NCBI GenBank assembly: GCA_008921705.1
Contig: VFFE01006593.1
Coordinates: 310,001 to 374,000, forward strand
Direction: 5' to 3'
Source: Burhinus oedicnemus
Taxonomy: Eukaryota; Chordata; Aves; Charadriiformes; Burhinidae
Length of the DNA stretch: 64,000 nucleotides
Below, piece after piece: positions 13,201 to 23,522 of this stretch (the first letter of the stretch is position 1; each line of letters opens with the position of its first letter). The position numbers were made by a program, and so were the translations under genes. The notes beneath the pieces were generated by a model that worked only from the letters and a program-made list of their open reading frames with translations, did not search any database and had not been told where the DNA came from.

Positions 13201-16200
13201 ACTAATTTTACTTTGCAGCTAAGCGTCTTCTAATTAACTGAACTCTCTGAAATTAACAGTGTGTTTTTAAGACAGTAGTTGGCTTCCAGAGTGATTTTTA
13301 TCATTTATGCTAAGGAACTGGATGCAGGGAGGGTCTTGCTTATACTTATTGCTGTAACACCGAAGGGCAGCCAACTTTGTTACTTGCCCCGTTGGAGGGT
13401 CGGAAGCAGAAAAGCGTAGAGGTGTCACACCTGTGGGGAGGAGCGGACAGGACAGGTGACCCAAAACTGACCAACAGAGTATTCCATCCCATCTGCCTCA
13501 TGCTCAGTATAAAAGCTGAGGGATCAAAGGGTCAGCCCTCTTTCTTCAATGGCTGGCGTCCGAGGAGGACTCCGTCTGTTCATCTGCCTTTGATCCCGAT
13601 CCACACGTTCCTGAATCCAGATCTGGAATCCAGTTCCCATCCGTAGCTGAGTCCAGTCTGGAACTTTCCCCGTGCCTGCCGGTGACATGATCATCATCCT
13701 GGGAGCTTGATATGGTTTTGTCTATATTGTATATATTTCTTTATTGTCTTTTTATTATTTTATTAATATTTTCATTGAAGTACTTCAAATTTTTTTATAA
13801 ACTTGTAAGTCTCTTTCTCTTCCTCCTCTCTCTGAAGGGAGAGAGGTTAGACAGCATCTGTCATTCGTTTCAGTGGCCAGTCCAGCCCAAACCACAACAG
13901 CTCTTCAAAAGGAAGAAAACCCCTCAAGTGTTCCATGCCCTCCATTTCCATACATTCATAAAGGCACTGCTAAGTTTCTACACAAACTTCCCCTGCCATT
14001 TCTCATTCAGAAAGTATACATGTGTTTCCAGGTTCATGCAAGTTTTTCTAGGTTCTGCCTCACAGCCAGGCATTTAATAGGAGCAATTATTTTTTTTCCA
14101 GCATCCCATTAAAGTACCAGACAGAAAATATTACTTTTGAATAGCAGTGCCTTTTAAAAAAGAAAAAAACCCAACAAAAACACAAAAAAAACTTCACCAA
14201 CTTCCTTTAAAGGGTCCCGCTGTAGTAGGGAATTGTTTGTAGTTGTTCCATAGCCATAATAAACCCACTTTGTGGGTTTGTTCAGTAGCCACAATAGACT
14301 TCGTGTCTTCTTTTAGTGTCACGTGACTGCTTTCCTAATGTCTGTATGGCAATCAAGGTTTGTTCATCTTAGCTGGTCTAAGGCATCCAACAATACATCA
14401 GCAACTTTCAATTAATGCAGTGTCCAAGCCATAACAAATACGGACCAAATGCTATTCTAAAATAAGGAGTCTACACAAGTTGTCCCGTAACACATCTTAA
14501 TACAGGCTGAGAGCCACAGGTAGCCCCTGGACTAATAGTTGCTCAATTCTCCATTTTGTCAGCAAGTATTATCAACAATTAAGAAAATCCTAAAGGATGT
14601 CTTCAGTAAATTAAAGAGCCTTTTAAGGGCCTATGCAGATCAGACTCCTCCTGAGTAGAAGTTGCACTGATAAGAATTTTTCTGAATTAAATGGGAAGTC
14701 ATAGTTAATTACCAGTCAGAACTGGTGACGAGATATACATGATATTTTAATGGGTGGAAGATGCAGTACAGGGAAGCCCCACTGTAATATTACTTCATTT
14801 CTTCCACAGTTACAATTACAAAGGAAAAAGAAAGTTTTCACACATAAAGATCAGGGTTGTGAGGTGAAAAAAAAAAAAATGACTGCGGAAAGTCTCCCTA
14901 TTACAGCCTAAGATCTAGTGAATAAATTTCCTTATTAGTGGAGGAGCACAAATCAAGCTTTTCAAGCACATAATCCTAACAAAGCCAGAGAAGATGTAAT
15001 TACCAGAAAAGAAGAGGCTGCTGAGCCATTTCAGAGTATTTCCAACACAATTAAATAACCATCTGAAGACTGCAGGACTGTAAGTCCATAAAGTAATACT
15101 GTTTGTATCAGATCCTGAATATTCCCACTGTCTAAAATAAAGCCTTTTAGACTTCGGAGGAACATAATTTCTATTAAAGCTCATTCACTATTCTGGTAAA
15201 AATCTACTAAGCCTCACCAGAACCTGGCAACTTCAGAATGAGATATCTTTCACAAGCTGTTGAGGTCAAAAATAAAAATAAAAATAAAAATAAAAATAAA
15301 AATAAAAATAAAAATAAAAATTAAAATTAAAATAAAAAGAAACAACACCAAAAAACTAAACAAACCAAAACCCCAAAGCAACTGCAAAAAACACAACCCC
15401 AAACAAACAAAAAAAAACCACAAAACCCACCAGTATTTCAGTGCTGTTCACTTCAGTTTAATACCATATACTCAAAGTCAGAATTTGGGCCAGACAAAAT
15501 GTTTCAGATGATGTGAAAAGAAGCATGAAGCCTCAACAAGACAAAAGAACATCTGATATACACAGTATTTACAAGTTCAATATCAGAAAAAGCAGCAGCA
15601 AAAGTAGCTGTGTTATGTGGGACTACCATCAGTGTGATGTACATAAGAATAACCCCCAATGCTCTGGCCTCAGCTCCCATATGGTGCCAGAGCCCCAATA
15701 CAACCTCTCCTCAGAGCTTCTCTAATGATCTAATTGGTAATAATCCTTCCTCAAAAGACCACAAGACAACTTAGATCCTGTACTAGGAAATTCTAGTACA
15801 TAGCTAATCACACTTCTCCAAAATCAGTTAATGCCCTTTTTCATCAAATACTCTATTTGAAGCAGTTCTCCTCTGTGCAAAACATGAGAAAAAAATTACA
15901 GTGCAAGCAGCTCCAAAACTCATTCTGCTGGACTACATCAGCAGAACACAACTCTATCCGATCTAAATATGTAATAGGTTTGCTTAGGAAAAGACTTGCA
16001 TACTATATACTTGGTCCACAGAATCACAGAATAATTGAGGTTGGAAGGGACTTTGGGAGCTCTCTTGTCCAATTTCCTGCTCAAAGCAGGGCCAGCTCTG
16101 AGGTCAGGCCACGCTGCTCAGAGCTTTATCCAGTCAGGTTCCGACCCCTTCAAGGACAGAGAATTCACAACTTCTCTGGGCAGCTTGCTGCACTGCCTGG

Positions 16201-19200
16201 CTGTCCTCACTGGGAAGAAGTTATTCCTTATATCCAGAATCTCTTATTTAATAAATTACTAAGATAAATGATACCTGGGAATCCATCAACTAGCCGGTCA
16301 CTGCTTCACAAAAGATCAGTATCTGAAACCTTTTAACACCCTAGAATGCGGAATAAAATCCAGGTTGTGGAAAGGGAAGGGAGACCGGAAACGTACAGGA
16401 GGAGGAAAAACTACTGAAGTAGTCAACTGGCAACTATCCTAACATGTTACACGTATGTAACCATGTTTTCACAGATGCTAAGGATATGTCAAGACATAGA
16501 CACTGAGAAGTGGTACAAAGGACAGAAGGCAATAATAAGAAAAATAAATAAAAGTATCCCACCCGACACTGCTGGTCAAGAGACTCCAACCTTAGCCACT
16601 CAGTTATTCCCCCCACAAATTACTTGCAGGAATCACATTCTATCATCTGGCTTCCAGATATCCTCAATCCACATGCCTGTCTCCCAGAGTTGCTGAAGTC
16701 AGTGGAACTGTTCCCATGTTATTTCAGAAAGACCAGGAGCTTATCTGTTTTACTGAATGTTAATAATTCCTTAAACAGTCACTACTTACCAAGTTCTACT
16801 TCAATTGTGTTGTTCCTCGGATAAATAAACTCTGGTTTCATCTGTCCTTCTAACAGAAACAAAGAGAAAAATAAAATCTTCAGGCAAGAAGAGTTCCACA
16901 ACTTACTTCAACTGACAGTTTTACAATGGTTTTGTTTTATTGTTTGGTACTATTGCAGCACCATACTTACTAACAGTTTCAATTTTACAACAGAAAGTAT
17001 CTCATGAGATTTGCTGTACTCTATCCAAATTATTCTATTTTAGTTTCCAAATTAACAAAAGGCTTTAGTTTACCTTAAAAATACTTTTTAAAAAAAATCT
17101 CAAATTTACTGGCAGTTGATATAAAAGTAATACAAAATCAGAAACCAAAACTAAAAAATGCTATCAAATTTGTCAGAGAGATGGATAAGGAGAAGAAAGA
17201 GGGATTGTATCAACAACCTCCTAGATCAGGTGAATATCTATTTAAGTAAAAGAGTATACAGGCACACACTTAAATGGAGCTGGAAATGCATCATTCTGCA
17301 CGATGTATAGACTCGCTAATAACAACCCACTGTTCTTGTATCACCTATCTAAAGACAGAATTTTCATTTAATCTAAAAAGATGGACACTACACCTCCAGC
17401 TAACTTTTCTGACAGGCCTACTGTCATGGTACTGGTCAGGTCATCATCAACACTGCCTACAAAGACTCAATCACAATGATCATGACAATAAATGACAGTA
17501 CTGGGAGAGTGAGACAGTCAGTTTGACTCCTGTGTGCCAAAAAGCACAACGAAGTGCCAACAGTAAGTCAATCCCTTCCAGAGAAAGATTTATTAACTTT
17601 ACAGTATTTATACAGCTTGTCACATCTCCCTTCCCAACAACTGAGATTCTAGTGAACTTCGCAAGCAAGTTCACCAATCAGGCCATAAGCACGTGTTTTG
17701 CTGTGATGGTCTCAGCAAAAATTCCTTTTTAAAAAAAAAAAAAAAAAATTAATTTAATGGTACATTATTCGTTTTAGCAAAAACAACCCCCTCCACCTCA
17801 GTAACCACTGCATCCTTCTAATTCTCCTTCCTAACCCTACATTTCTCATTTCCCCATGACAATTCTTCCTCAGAAGCAATGCTTAAGGGTAGCAACGTGC
17901 ATTATTGTATTTTAATTTTACATTCAGGAAAAAATGAATTAAAGAAGATTTGCAACTCCGATTTCACAGAGCTGAAAAGTAACATGCCAAATAGCTTATG
18001 CCTGCATACAAATATTTACAGCAGAGCTAAAAAGGGAAGAGAATAACCTCAATGCACTCACCTTTAACCTCTAGACTCACGGTTCGTGAAACATTATATT
18101 GTTTTCCCATATATGTGTATACCATATGGCATGTGTAGTTTCCTCGGTCTTGTACAGTTACATTGCGAATCCAGACAGCATTTTCACCCTCTGCCAAAAG
18201 AAGTCGCTTGTCTTCGAGAAATCCAGGCTTACACTCCTAAATATATCAAAAGTACCTGTGATTTAAGGGAACTAATAATCTGATAATTAAATAAGTTACT
18301 GAACTCTGCTGATTATTAAAATACTTGCCAAATACTGATTTTTTTTAAAGCCACAATGTAGGTTCTTATCCAAGCATCACTACGCTCTAACACGGAGCCT
18401 GATAATGTCTTGCTGCATTTGCATTTTTTAAAAAAACACTGCAGCCAACCCTTCAAGTTTTCAAATGCAGTGTTTTAGTTCAGTGTCTTGGTTTAATAGC
18501 TTGACAGTTATCTATCTCAGGTGTAACCAAAGTTGTTACGCATGTAGCAGAGTTTATGAGAATACATGCCTGCATTCCTACTGAGATGAACGAGAGCTGC
18601 TGTAGCAATGGCTCGGGCTGTTGGGTGTATTGCTGCTTCTGTGGCAATGCAAACACAGTGGAAAAACTTTCTTCTCTTCCCTGACCTATAAGCAGTTTAG
18701 AATCACTTCATCTCAAAAGAAGATGTATAGGTGCAGCACCAAGGTTATTTTACATACACAGGCCCATGTAGCTACTTTAATACCAGCATCAGAATTAAGA
18801 GTTGAACTGCTTTAGAATTTTACCTTAATGTGGGAAAAATACATGTTTCTAAGCTTTCATAGTCTACAGAGTATTTTGGCAGAATCAGAGCAAGAGGTAT
18901 AAGAATACCACACCATGAACAAAGGACAGCACAAGCCTAATATTCTGCGAAATTGAAATAATTATGCAGAGCCTTGTATTTAAGGAAACATACAAGTTTT
19001 GTAACCTATTATCTGCATAAAATAATCAAAGGATAAACTAGATTGTCACAAATCAACAAACCAAAACACGTTTTTGACTCTGAAAACACTTGCAATCCAA
19101 AAATGGACAAGTGTTTTTTTAAAACATGTCTCCCACATCTCCTTACACCTCCCCAGTAGCGTAGCAAGATAGACACCTTATACAAACTATAGAGAAAATA

Positions 19201-22200
19201 AACCTTCCCTTCCAAAACACATTTTAAATAGAATATTTCTTATCTTGTATATCTGAAATACTCATGCACAATACCTTATACCAGTGTACTTGAGGCTGAT
19301 TATTGTCTTCGTCTTTAAAAGGATCTAGATCAGGGCATATAATCTTTCCAGTATTTGTGCTCGTCACTTTTTGTTCAAACTTCATTTCTCCATTAAAACA
19401 CAAACCATTATCATTCTTAAAAACTGTTAAATTTATAATTTTTTGGTTAGAGTGGTTAAGCCTCCTGTAATTAGAACAGCAGACAAGTCAGGTCATTAAC
19501 AGTAAGGTTCCTTATTTCCAGCAAGTCAGGGAGTTTGCGGAGAGGGACTTTAGCATCACCACCAGCCTTGCCTCTAACACCCCTGCTACAGCCCCCCTAG
19601 CTTTTAAACACCACCCTCAGCTCCTCACCCCCTGTTCCAGATTGAGAGATAGGAATAAGCTCTGATTTTACGTTGCGAACAGAAGCGGGGTCTGCTCTGG
19701 AAGCATCAGAGGGGATGCCAGGATTTCTCAGAGCTGACTCTCTACTGAGCCCCCAGTACCAACCCAGCCTTCCCATTTTCAGCACTACATTTGCCAGCAC
19801 ACAGCAGTGTAGGGCAACCCAAAACATATCTGCACTTGAACACTCTCAGTGCCAAATAAACAGGAAAAGACAGGTTCACCTCAGCGTTCCTTGGAGGAAC
19901 ATATCAAGAAGAACAGGCAGTAGCTCTTAGCAGAAGAGACAGAGCTTTTGAATAGCATATACATCAAGGTGCAATACCAATGTGAAACCACTTCACACCA
20001 AGAGCTCACAAGAACCAGTAGTACAGTAGCTCTGCAGAGGAAAGACTGCACTGGAATCTCCTCTCTGCACTATGCCAGAAGTAAAGGAATACTCTATTAA
20101 TTCATTACTCAACTCTTCATTTCTCAGTGCCATGCTCAGGCAGAAGTTTCCAGAAGAGTGAACTGCATGTTTTGATAGTCCTGGCTTCAACTTCTATATA
20201 CTGCACCTTGACAAGCTCTGTAATTAATGTTTAAGTGACTGATGCACAAAATGTAGCCTACAGTTAACACAACTGAACTTTAGCAAGTTTTTTGTGCTGC
20301 TGACATTATGCAAGTCAGGGACGCCAGAAGCCCACAGGAACACATCTCATAGCTAGAGTAACTACAAACATAGCAGGAAAGACTAAAAATTATTTAACTG
20401 GGTAGCTTTGAAAGGATTACATTTCTTCAGACTTCTGATTTTAGCTTCTTTATCGACTGTGGAGCAGGAAGGTGCAAAGCCCTGCAACCTGTGCCTACAC
20501 TAGAAGTTTTCGCTGATCACTTACTACATTCACAACAAAAACCCCTTCAGCATAACTGCTGTACTGTATGCACACCAGTACACACAACTACACACTACTA
20601 AAATTTTGGGTCACCCAAAAAGCCTGCGTTGGCTGTTCTCAGTGTGCTGTGGAAAGATCATGAGGAAAAGAACAATTTCTGTGTGCCTTCCCAAAATTAA
20701 TTTCCGGTTCTGCACACAGTGAATTTCAGCCATAATAAATGAGACCACCTGAAGTGGTGAAGTTCAGTGCACTAATCTGAGCTGTAAATACAGCAAGAGC
20801 TTTAAAATACTGAAGAGGTGAAAAGAATCTATTCTTTTTTTCTTCTTCTTTGTGCACTCAGATCTTTTGAGCAGTACTGGGGATGCATTACTTTCACTAT
20901 CTCTAAAGCTGTCTAGCACATTGGTTTGCTCTTCACATGCATTGTCATTTTTGACCAGTAACATTTGATCATGTTTTAAAATAAAAAAATATGAATGGTT
21001 TTCTGCCTTTTAATTTGTAGATTTCTAAAAGGATTCCCAAAAAGTTGCTAAGCTCTCCAGAAAGTCTGTATGTGGTGATACTGCCTAACATGCAGAGTTT
21101 GCTTCTCTTAGATCCTTCTTCCATTTAACCGTGTCCAATGAAGAAACTAAAATGTTCTTCAGACCTGTCAGTATCAAACAGCAATTTGAACACAGGAAAA
21201 ACTGAAGCAGTTAAGACTTTTCCTTGTGACCTTACACTTCATCCAAAACAAAGAAACAACCCACACAGACGATTGTCAATATTATCATGCTTTAAGATAA
21301 ACAGTCTTCTGTATGAACCACTTTTGCAATGCCATGTGTGGAAGAAAAGGAAAAAACAAAAGGCAGCGTGCAGAAACAAAAAGCATAGTCAAAACAGTGC
21401 TTTTAACTGATCTAAACTCTCTACCTACACCAAAAAATTCTGTACACTCAAGTTCCACAAATGTATTATGACATTTGTAAGCATTAGCAACCCAGTTGTT
21501 TCCCTCCTCCCTTCCTTACCTTACATGACATTCATAAAGTCCAGCATCTTCCAGCGTTGCAGGAATAAACCAAAGCAAGTCCTCTCGCTGATGGATCCTG
21601 GCGTCTCTCTCTGTGGTTACTGGTGTAGTGCTACCATTTTTATACCACGTCAGATTGTAATCAGAGTGAAGCGCTGGCAGTGTAATTATTGGGCAACTAA
21701 TAGCTGTAGGTTCTCCAACAAGCACAAAGTAATTACAAATAACGCATTCTTCTATTAAAAAAAAAAAGAAAAAAATTATCAATGCTTTTAATCTGCATAC
21801 TTTTATGTTTTGTAAGTATTAATATCCATGCCAAGTTACACAGAATTAGAAAATAAACTTTCTGTAACAATTTACCATTAAAACATTGCAAGGCTACCAT
21901 TTTTTTGTTTGTTTAGCACCTTCTGGTTGAGGATTAAAAACATACATTTTACAAAGCTTAAGTCACAACTTCCCTCTATTAAGGTAGTGAGCAACAAGCA
22001 CATTTAAGTCCAATAGCCTCAGTGCAAACCAGGGTATAAGATGATACACAGGATTCACCAGGCAACACAAGCTTCATGACTGACCTGTCATGTCCTTGTA
22101 TTTGAGCATGTTAGTACTTCTGCAGAATTACCAGATCCTTAATGTAGATACTATCTATGAAAAGCACGGTGCAAACAGTAGCAGTGCAGAGCTCCTCACA

Positions 22201-23516
22201 GTGCTCTGGCCATTATGACTGTGGGGCCAAAAACAAATGGGGAAAAAGAAAAATAGTGGAATAAGAAAAAAAGGATGGTTTTTGATCTGAAGCACAAGAC
22301 AGCGTGGAATGAGATCAAGACCTCAACACACGAAAGCAGTCTGTGAACCAACATGTCATAATACAAAGGAAATTTGGAGAGGTGCAGTATTTAGATTAGG
22401 AAGTCTTGACTATAATGTATTATTTCCTTACTACATTTGCAATTTCTGTCATCTTTATCCAGAAGGCCCTTTAAATTAGGAACATCATTCTTATAATGAA
22501 CATAATTAGGAACATCACATAAAGGTGAGCATAAACAGAATTTTTATAATTACGGCTGTGTAACAAGTTGACAAAACACAATCATGCTGCCTAGCAAAGA
22601 GTTTTTTTAAACATCAGCCAAAAAAATACAAGAGAAAGTAGGACAGGTACTGCAAGAAGTCAGTACAGTATCAGTTTAGCACAAACAGAACAGGCCATTT
22701 AGCTATAAAGCAGATTTTAAAAGCTTCCAAACTTTTGTATACAAAATATATATAGTGTGCAACACTGAATTCCTATGAAACCGCAAAACATCTGACTGAA
22801 CCGATTTTACAAATCTTGCTGAATGACTACAAAAATACAAAGCTAATTTATTCAATTTATTCAATTTCAAAATAAAAAAGTCTTCAGTAATCTTTCCAGT
22901 CCCACTGTCTTCCTATCACCTAATTTAAAGATTTCCAAATAGGTCCCTATGGAGATTAAACTAATTCAGAGACATTCATGTTAGATTGCTTATGCCAGGA
23001 GCAGCAAGACAAGCATCATTAACTCATGTAGCCCTAAACTTCACTGAAGAATTAGATCTACCATGAAAAATATTACTAATTAATTGTAAAGGAAATTGAG
23101 CCCTACTGCTTTCAGGACTAGAGCTACAGCATGTCTCTTAAAGAAGGCATTCAAGTCAAGGAAGCCAATCTCTTTGGACTTTCTTAAAAGGAAGCCAGGA
23201 GAGGCTAATCAAAGCCTCAGTACCCCACATTTATGTGGCTAGATTCAAAAATATTTATGTCAATTTGTTCATTCCATCCCCAGTGCAACTTCAATCCAAA
23301 AAGAGCCATTCAGCACATTTTCAATATGCTGAAGCAAAAACAAACCCCAAATCCACTATTTGCTCTCAGTAACTCTTTTATACTAAATACACACAACTTG
23401 TCTCTTAAAGGCTTTCTTTTTTAAAATGGTAATTTTAACAACATATTTAACTTACCAGCACTGAACAGAGGTATCAGTAGAATGAGATGACCAATAAGCA
23501 AAAGTGCAGATGTCAT
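3918..23516 (-). CDS. IL1R1: Interleukin-1 receptor type 1, ten coding exons
   Basis: This is the cell-surface receptor for IL-1 alpha and beta. With IL1RAP it signals through its cytoplasmic TIR domain to MyD88, IRAK and NF-kB (family knowledge). The spliced reading frame joins 23516-23456, 21751-21520, 19464-19275, 18236-18062, 16849-16790, 12014-11894, 8890-8745, 7145-7002, 5958-5794 and 4294-3918. It encodes 556 residues, against 569 in human. The order is signal peptide 1-20; Ig1 with C40, W56 and C95; Ig2 with C141, W159 and C197; Ig3 with C247, W260 and C310; a membrane helix at about 335-354; and a TIR domain at about 381-536 with box 2 RDDLPGE (425-431) and box 3 FW (527-528). Sequons such as N53, N109, N186, N194, N209, N248 and N295 fit a glycosylated ectodomain. 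No frameshift or premature stop is seen, so the gene looks intact. IL1R1 is preferred over IL1RL1, IL1RL2 and IL18R1 by close likeness to remembered chicken IL1R1. Confidence 0.93.
4295..5793 (-). other. IL1R1: IL1R1 intron 9
   Basis: This intron separates the two TIR exons. It opens with GTAAGC at 5793-5788 and closes with ACAG at 4298-4295. A T run on the plus strand lies at 5282-5299. No other coding exon or recognisable transposon is seen. Confidence 0.8.
5794..5958 (-). CDS. IL1R1: IL1R1 coding exon 9: N-terminal TIR half
   Basis: The acceptor is CTTTAG and the donor GTAAGC. The 165-nt exon encodes residues 377-431, starting VSDGKIYDAYVLYPKN (TIR box 1, consensus YDAYV) and ending GRDDLPGE, which is TIR box 2 and its BB loop. 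Box 2 proline and glycine, needed for adaptor binding in the family, are present. Reading through the donor hits a stop after about 17 codons, so splicing is needed for a complete TIR. Confidence 0.94.
5959..7001 (-). other. IL1R1: IL1R1 intron 8
   Basis: The donor is GTACGT at 7001-6996 and the acceptor CTTTAG next to 5958. The intron is AT-rich and I recognise no repeat family in it. Confidence 0.8.
7002..7145 (-). CDS. IL1R1: IL1R1 coding exon 8: transmembrane helix
   Basis: The acceptor is CTGCAG, the donor GTACGT, and the length 144 nt. The exon encodes residues 329-376. After AQNIQG comes a hydrophobic run (about 335-354, YLIGGGVSLVFLVFFTLFIY) and then a basic stop-transfer stretch KIFKIDIVLWYR leading to the TIR domain. 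The juxtamembrane KIDIVLWYR motif is characteristic of IL-1 receptor family members. Skipping this exon keeps the frame (144 is divisible by 3) and would remove the membrane anchor. Confidence 0.93.
7146..8744 (-). other. IL1R1: IL1R1 intron 7
   Basis: The donor is GTAAGA at 8744-8739 and the acceptor lies at 7147-7146. It contains an (AT)n run at about 7868-7893, a short direct duplication at about 7586-7618, and a weakly CR1-like region at 8180-8500 listed separately. Confidence 0.8.
8180..8500 (-). repeat. Possible ancient CR1 relic, minus orientation
   Basis: The plus strand resembles a heavily diverged reverse complement of an old CR1 3' region: an AGCCCATTATTTGTTACTGG-like segment, followed at a distance by TCTTCTAGAC and a block near TTCCACTGAGTTC. 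Divergence is so large that this is pattern likeness only. Confidence 0.3.
8745..8890 (-). CDS. IL1R1: IL1R1 coding exon 7: second half of Ig3
   Basis: The donor is GTAAGA. The acceptor is chosen at the CAG next to 8890 and gives residues 280-328 (EERMPHGLAVSG through YIKLERP) with the closing Ig3 cysteine C310 in FFCHF. Directly after the acceptor the exon reads AGAGAGG, so there are further AG dinucleotides. The one six bases downstream would also keep frame and drop two residues. Confidence 0.92.
8891..11893 (-). other. IL1R1: IL1R1 intron 6
   Basis: A 3.0 kb intron splits the Ig3 domain, with a GTAAGT donor at 11893 and a CAG acceptor at 8891. It carries a CR1 insertion at about 9115-9896, antisense to the gene. 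I recognise no other element in the remainder (9897-11893). Confidence 0.8.
9115..9896 (+). mobile_element. CR1 LINE, 5'-truncated, in IL1R1 intron 6
   Basis: It starts inside the reverse transcriptase region (a degenerate FADD box, TTTGCAGATGACAT, at about 9144) and runs through the usual CR1 C-terminal and 3'UTR segments: TGGAACAGGTTGCCCAGAG near 9730, then AGGTCCCTTCCAACCTAAAT and ATTCTGTGAATG at the end. Frameshifts and stops break the frame. It is inserted antisense to IL1R1. Confidence 0.9.
11894..12014 (-). CDS. IL1R1: IL1R1 coding exon 6: first half of Ig3
   Basis: The acceptor is TTGTAG and the donor GTAAGT; length 121 nt. It encodes residues 240-280, GSHVVMECNISSGINGLIPF and onward to STYREQFYE. 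C247 and W260 are the opening cysteine and core tryptophan of Ig3. The phases (1 in, 2 out) match the neighbours. Confidence 0.93.
13162..13899 (+). mobile_element. Solo LTR (ERV type) with 5-bp target duplication
   Basis: The element begins TGTCCCGG and ends ACAACA (TG...CA). It is flanked on both sides by GCTCT (13157-13161 and 13900-13904), a perfect 5-bp target duplication. A TATAAAA box lies at 13508-13514, followed by an AT-rich stretch and a CT-rich end, as expected for U3-R-U5 read on the plus strand. No internal retroviral sequence is present, so this is a solo LTR. The 5-bp duplication fits ERVL-type elements, but the class is inferred. It sits antisense to IL1R1. Confidence 0.8.
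15268..15338. repeat. (AAAAAT)n microsatellite
   Basis: There are nine pure hexamer units at 15268-15321, then a degenerate tail with TTAAAA variants and an A/C-rich stretch to about 15430. The Lys-Ile repeat frame across it is an artefact of the repeat. Confidence 0.95.
16017..16255 (-). mobile_element. CR1 LINE 3' fragment in IL1R1 intron 5
   Basis: The plus strand opens with CACAGAATCACAGAATAATT and then GAGGTTGGAAGGGACTTTGG, the reverse complement of a CR1 3' end. It continues through the CTCTGGGCAGCTTGCTGCAC segment. Only about 240 bp remain, oriented with the gene. Confidence 0.88.
16790..16849 (-). CDS. IL1R1: IL1R1 coding exon 5: Ig2-Ig3 linker
   Basis: This 60-nt exon lies between a CTGTTAG acceptor and a GTAAG donor. 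It encodes residues 220-239, EGQMKPEFIYPRNNTIEVEL, the linker strand entering Ig3, with a sequon at N232. It was found by reading outward from the neighbouring exons, and both phases agree (1 in, 1 out). Confidence 0.92.
16850..18061 (-). other. IL1R1: IL1R1 intron 4
   Basis: The donor is GTGAGT at 18061 and the acceptor TAG at 16850. There is an A run at about 17732-17748. No coding exon or recognisable transposon is seen. Confidence 0.8.
18062..18236 (-). CDS. IL1R1: IL1R1 coding exon 4: second half of Ig2
   Basis: The acceptor is ATTTAG and the donor GTGAGT; length 175 nt. It encodes residues 162-219 from ECKPGFLEDKRLLLAEGENA through VQDRGNYTCHMVYTYMGKQY. The DRGNYTC motif carries C197, the closing Ig2 cysteine. 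Sequons lie at N186, N194 and N209. Confidence 0.94.
18237..19274 (-). other. IL1R1: IL1R1 intron 3
   Basis: This intron splits the Ig2 domain, with a GTATTG donor at 19274 and a TTTAG acceptor at 18237. I see no recognisable repeat in it. Confidence 0.8.
19275..19464 (-). CDS. IL1R1: IL1R1 coding exon 3: first half of Ig2
   Basis: The acceptor is TTACAG and the donor GTATTG. It encodes residues 98-161, RRLNHSNQKIINLTVFKNDN and onward to HWYK. C141 and W159 belong to Ig2, and C120 is part of the extra disulphide pattern of IL-1 receptors. The exon ends exactly on a codon (phase 0). Confidence 0.94.
19465..21519 (-). other. IL1R1: IL1R1 intron 2
   Basis: A 2.1 kb intron with a GTAAGG donor at 21519 and a TTACAG acceptor at 19465. 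I recognise no coding exon or repeat family in it. Confidence 0.8.
21520..21751 (-). CDS. IL1R1: IL1R1 coding exon 2: Ig1 domain
   Basis: The acceptor is TAATAG after a long T-rich tract and the donor is GTAAGG; length 232 nt. It encodes residues 21-98, with C23 and C26, then VLVGEPTAISC (C40), LTWYKNG (W56) and LEDAGLYEC (C95). It is the first ligand-contacting Ig domain, carried on one exon unlike Ig2 and Ig3. Confidence 0.95.
21752..23455 (-). other. IL1R1: IL1R1 intron 1 of the coding region
   Basis: The donor is GTAAGT at 23455 and the acceptor lies at 21753-21752. Near 22465-22515 there is a short direct duplication (AATTAGGAACATCA-like). No other gene is seen. Confidence 0.8.
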
Positions 23517-23522
23517 CTTTTG
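23456..23522 (-). CDS. IL1R1: IL1R1 coding exon 1: signal peptide
   Basis: The acceptor TTTGCAG precedes six untranslated bases (CAAAAG) and the ATG at 23516-23514. The frame reads MTSALLLIGHLILLIPLFSA, a typical signal peptide, then a GTAAGT donor. No other in-frame ATG lies upstream within the exon, so this start is preferred. Chicken IL1R1 is remembered as having a nearby alternative upstream Met, which would need sequence from an upstream exon. Confidence 0.9.

Larger units (their letters stand above)
12015..16789 (-). other. IL1R1: IL1R1 intron 5
   Basis: This is the largest intron between IL1R1 coding exons (4.8 kb) and the richest in insertions: an LTR at 13162-13899, an (AAAAAT)n microsatellite at 15268-15338 and a CR1 fragment at 16017-16255. 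The part at 12180-12760 has an unusual texture with recurring ACATCTA/GTCTACAC-like words and may be an unclassified dispersed repeat. I see no coding exon. Confidence 0.8.

Noticed and set aside
15260..15511. Open frame with alternating Lys-Ile
   Set aside because: It is a translation of the (AAAAAT)n microsatellite.
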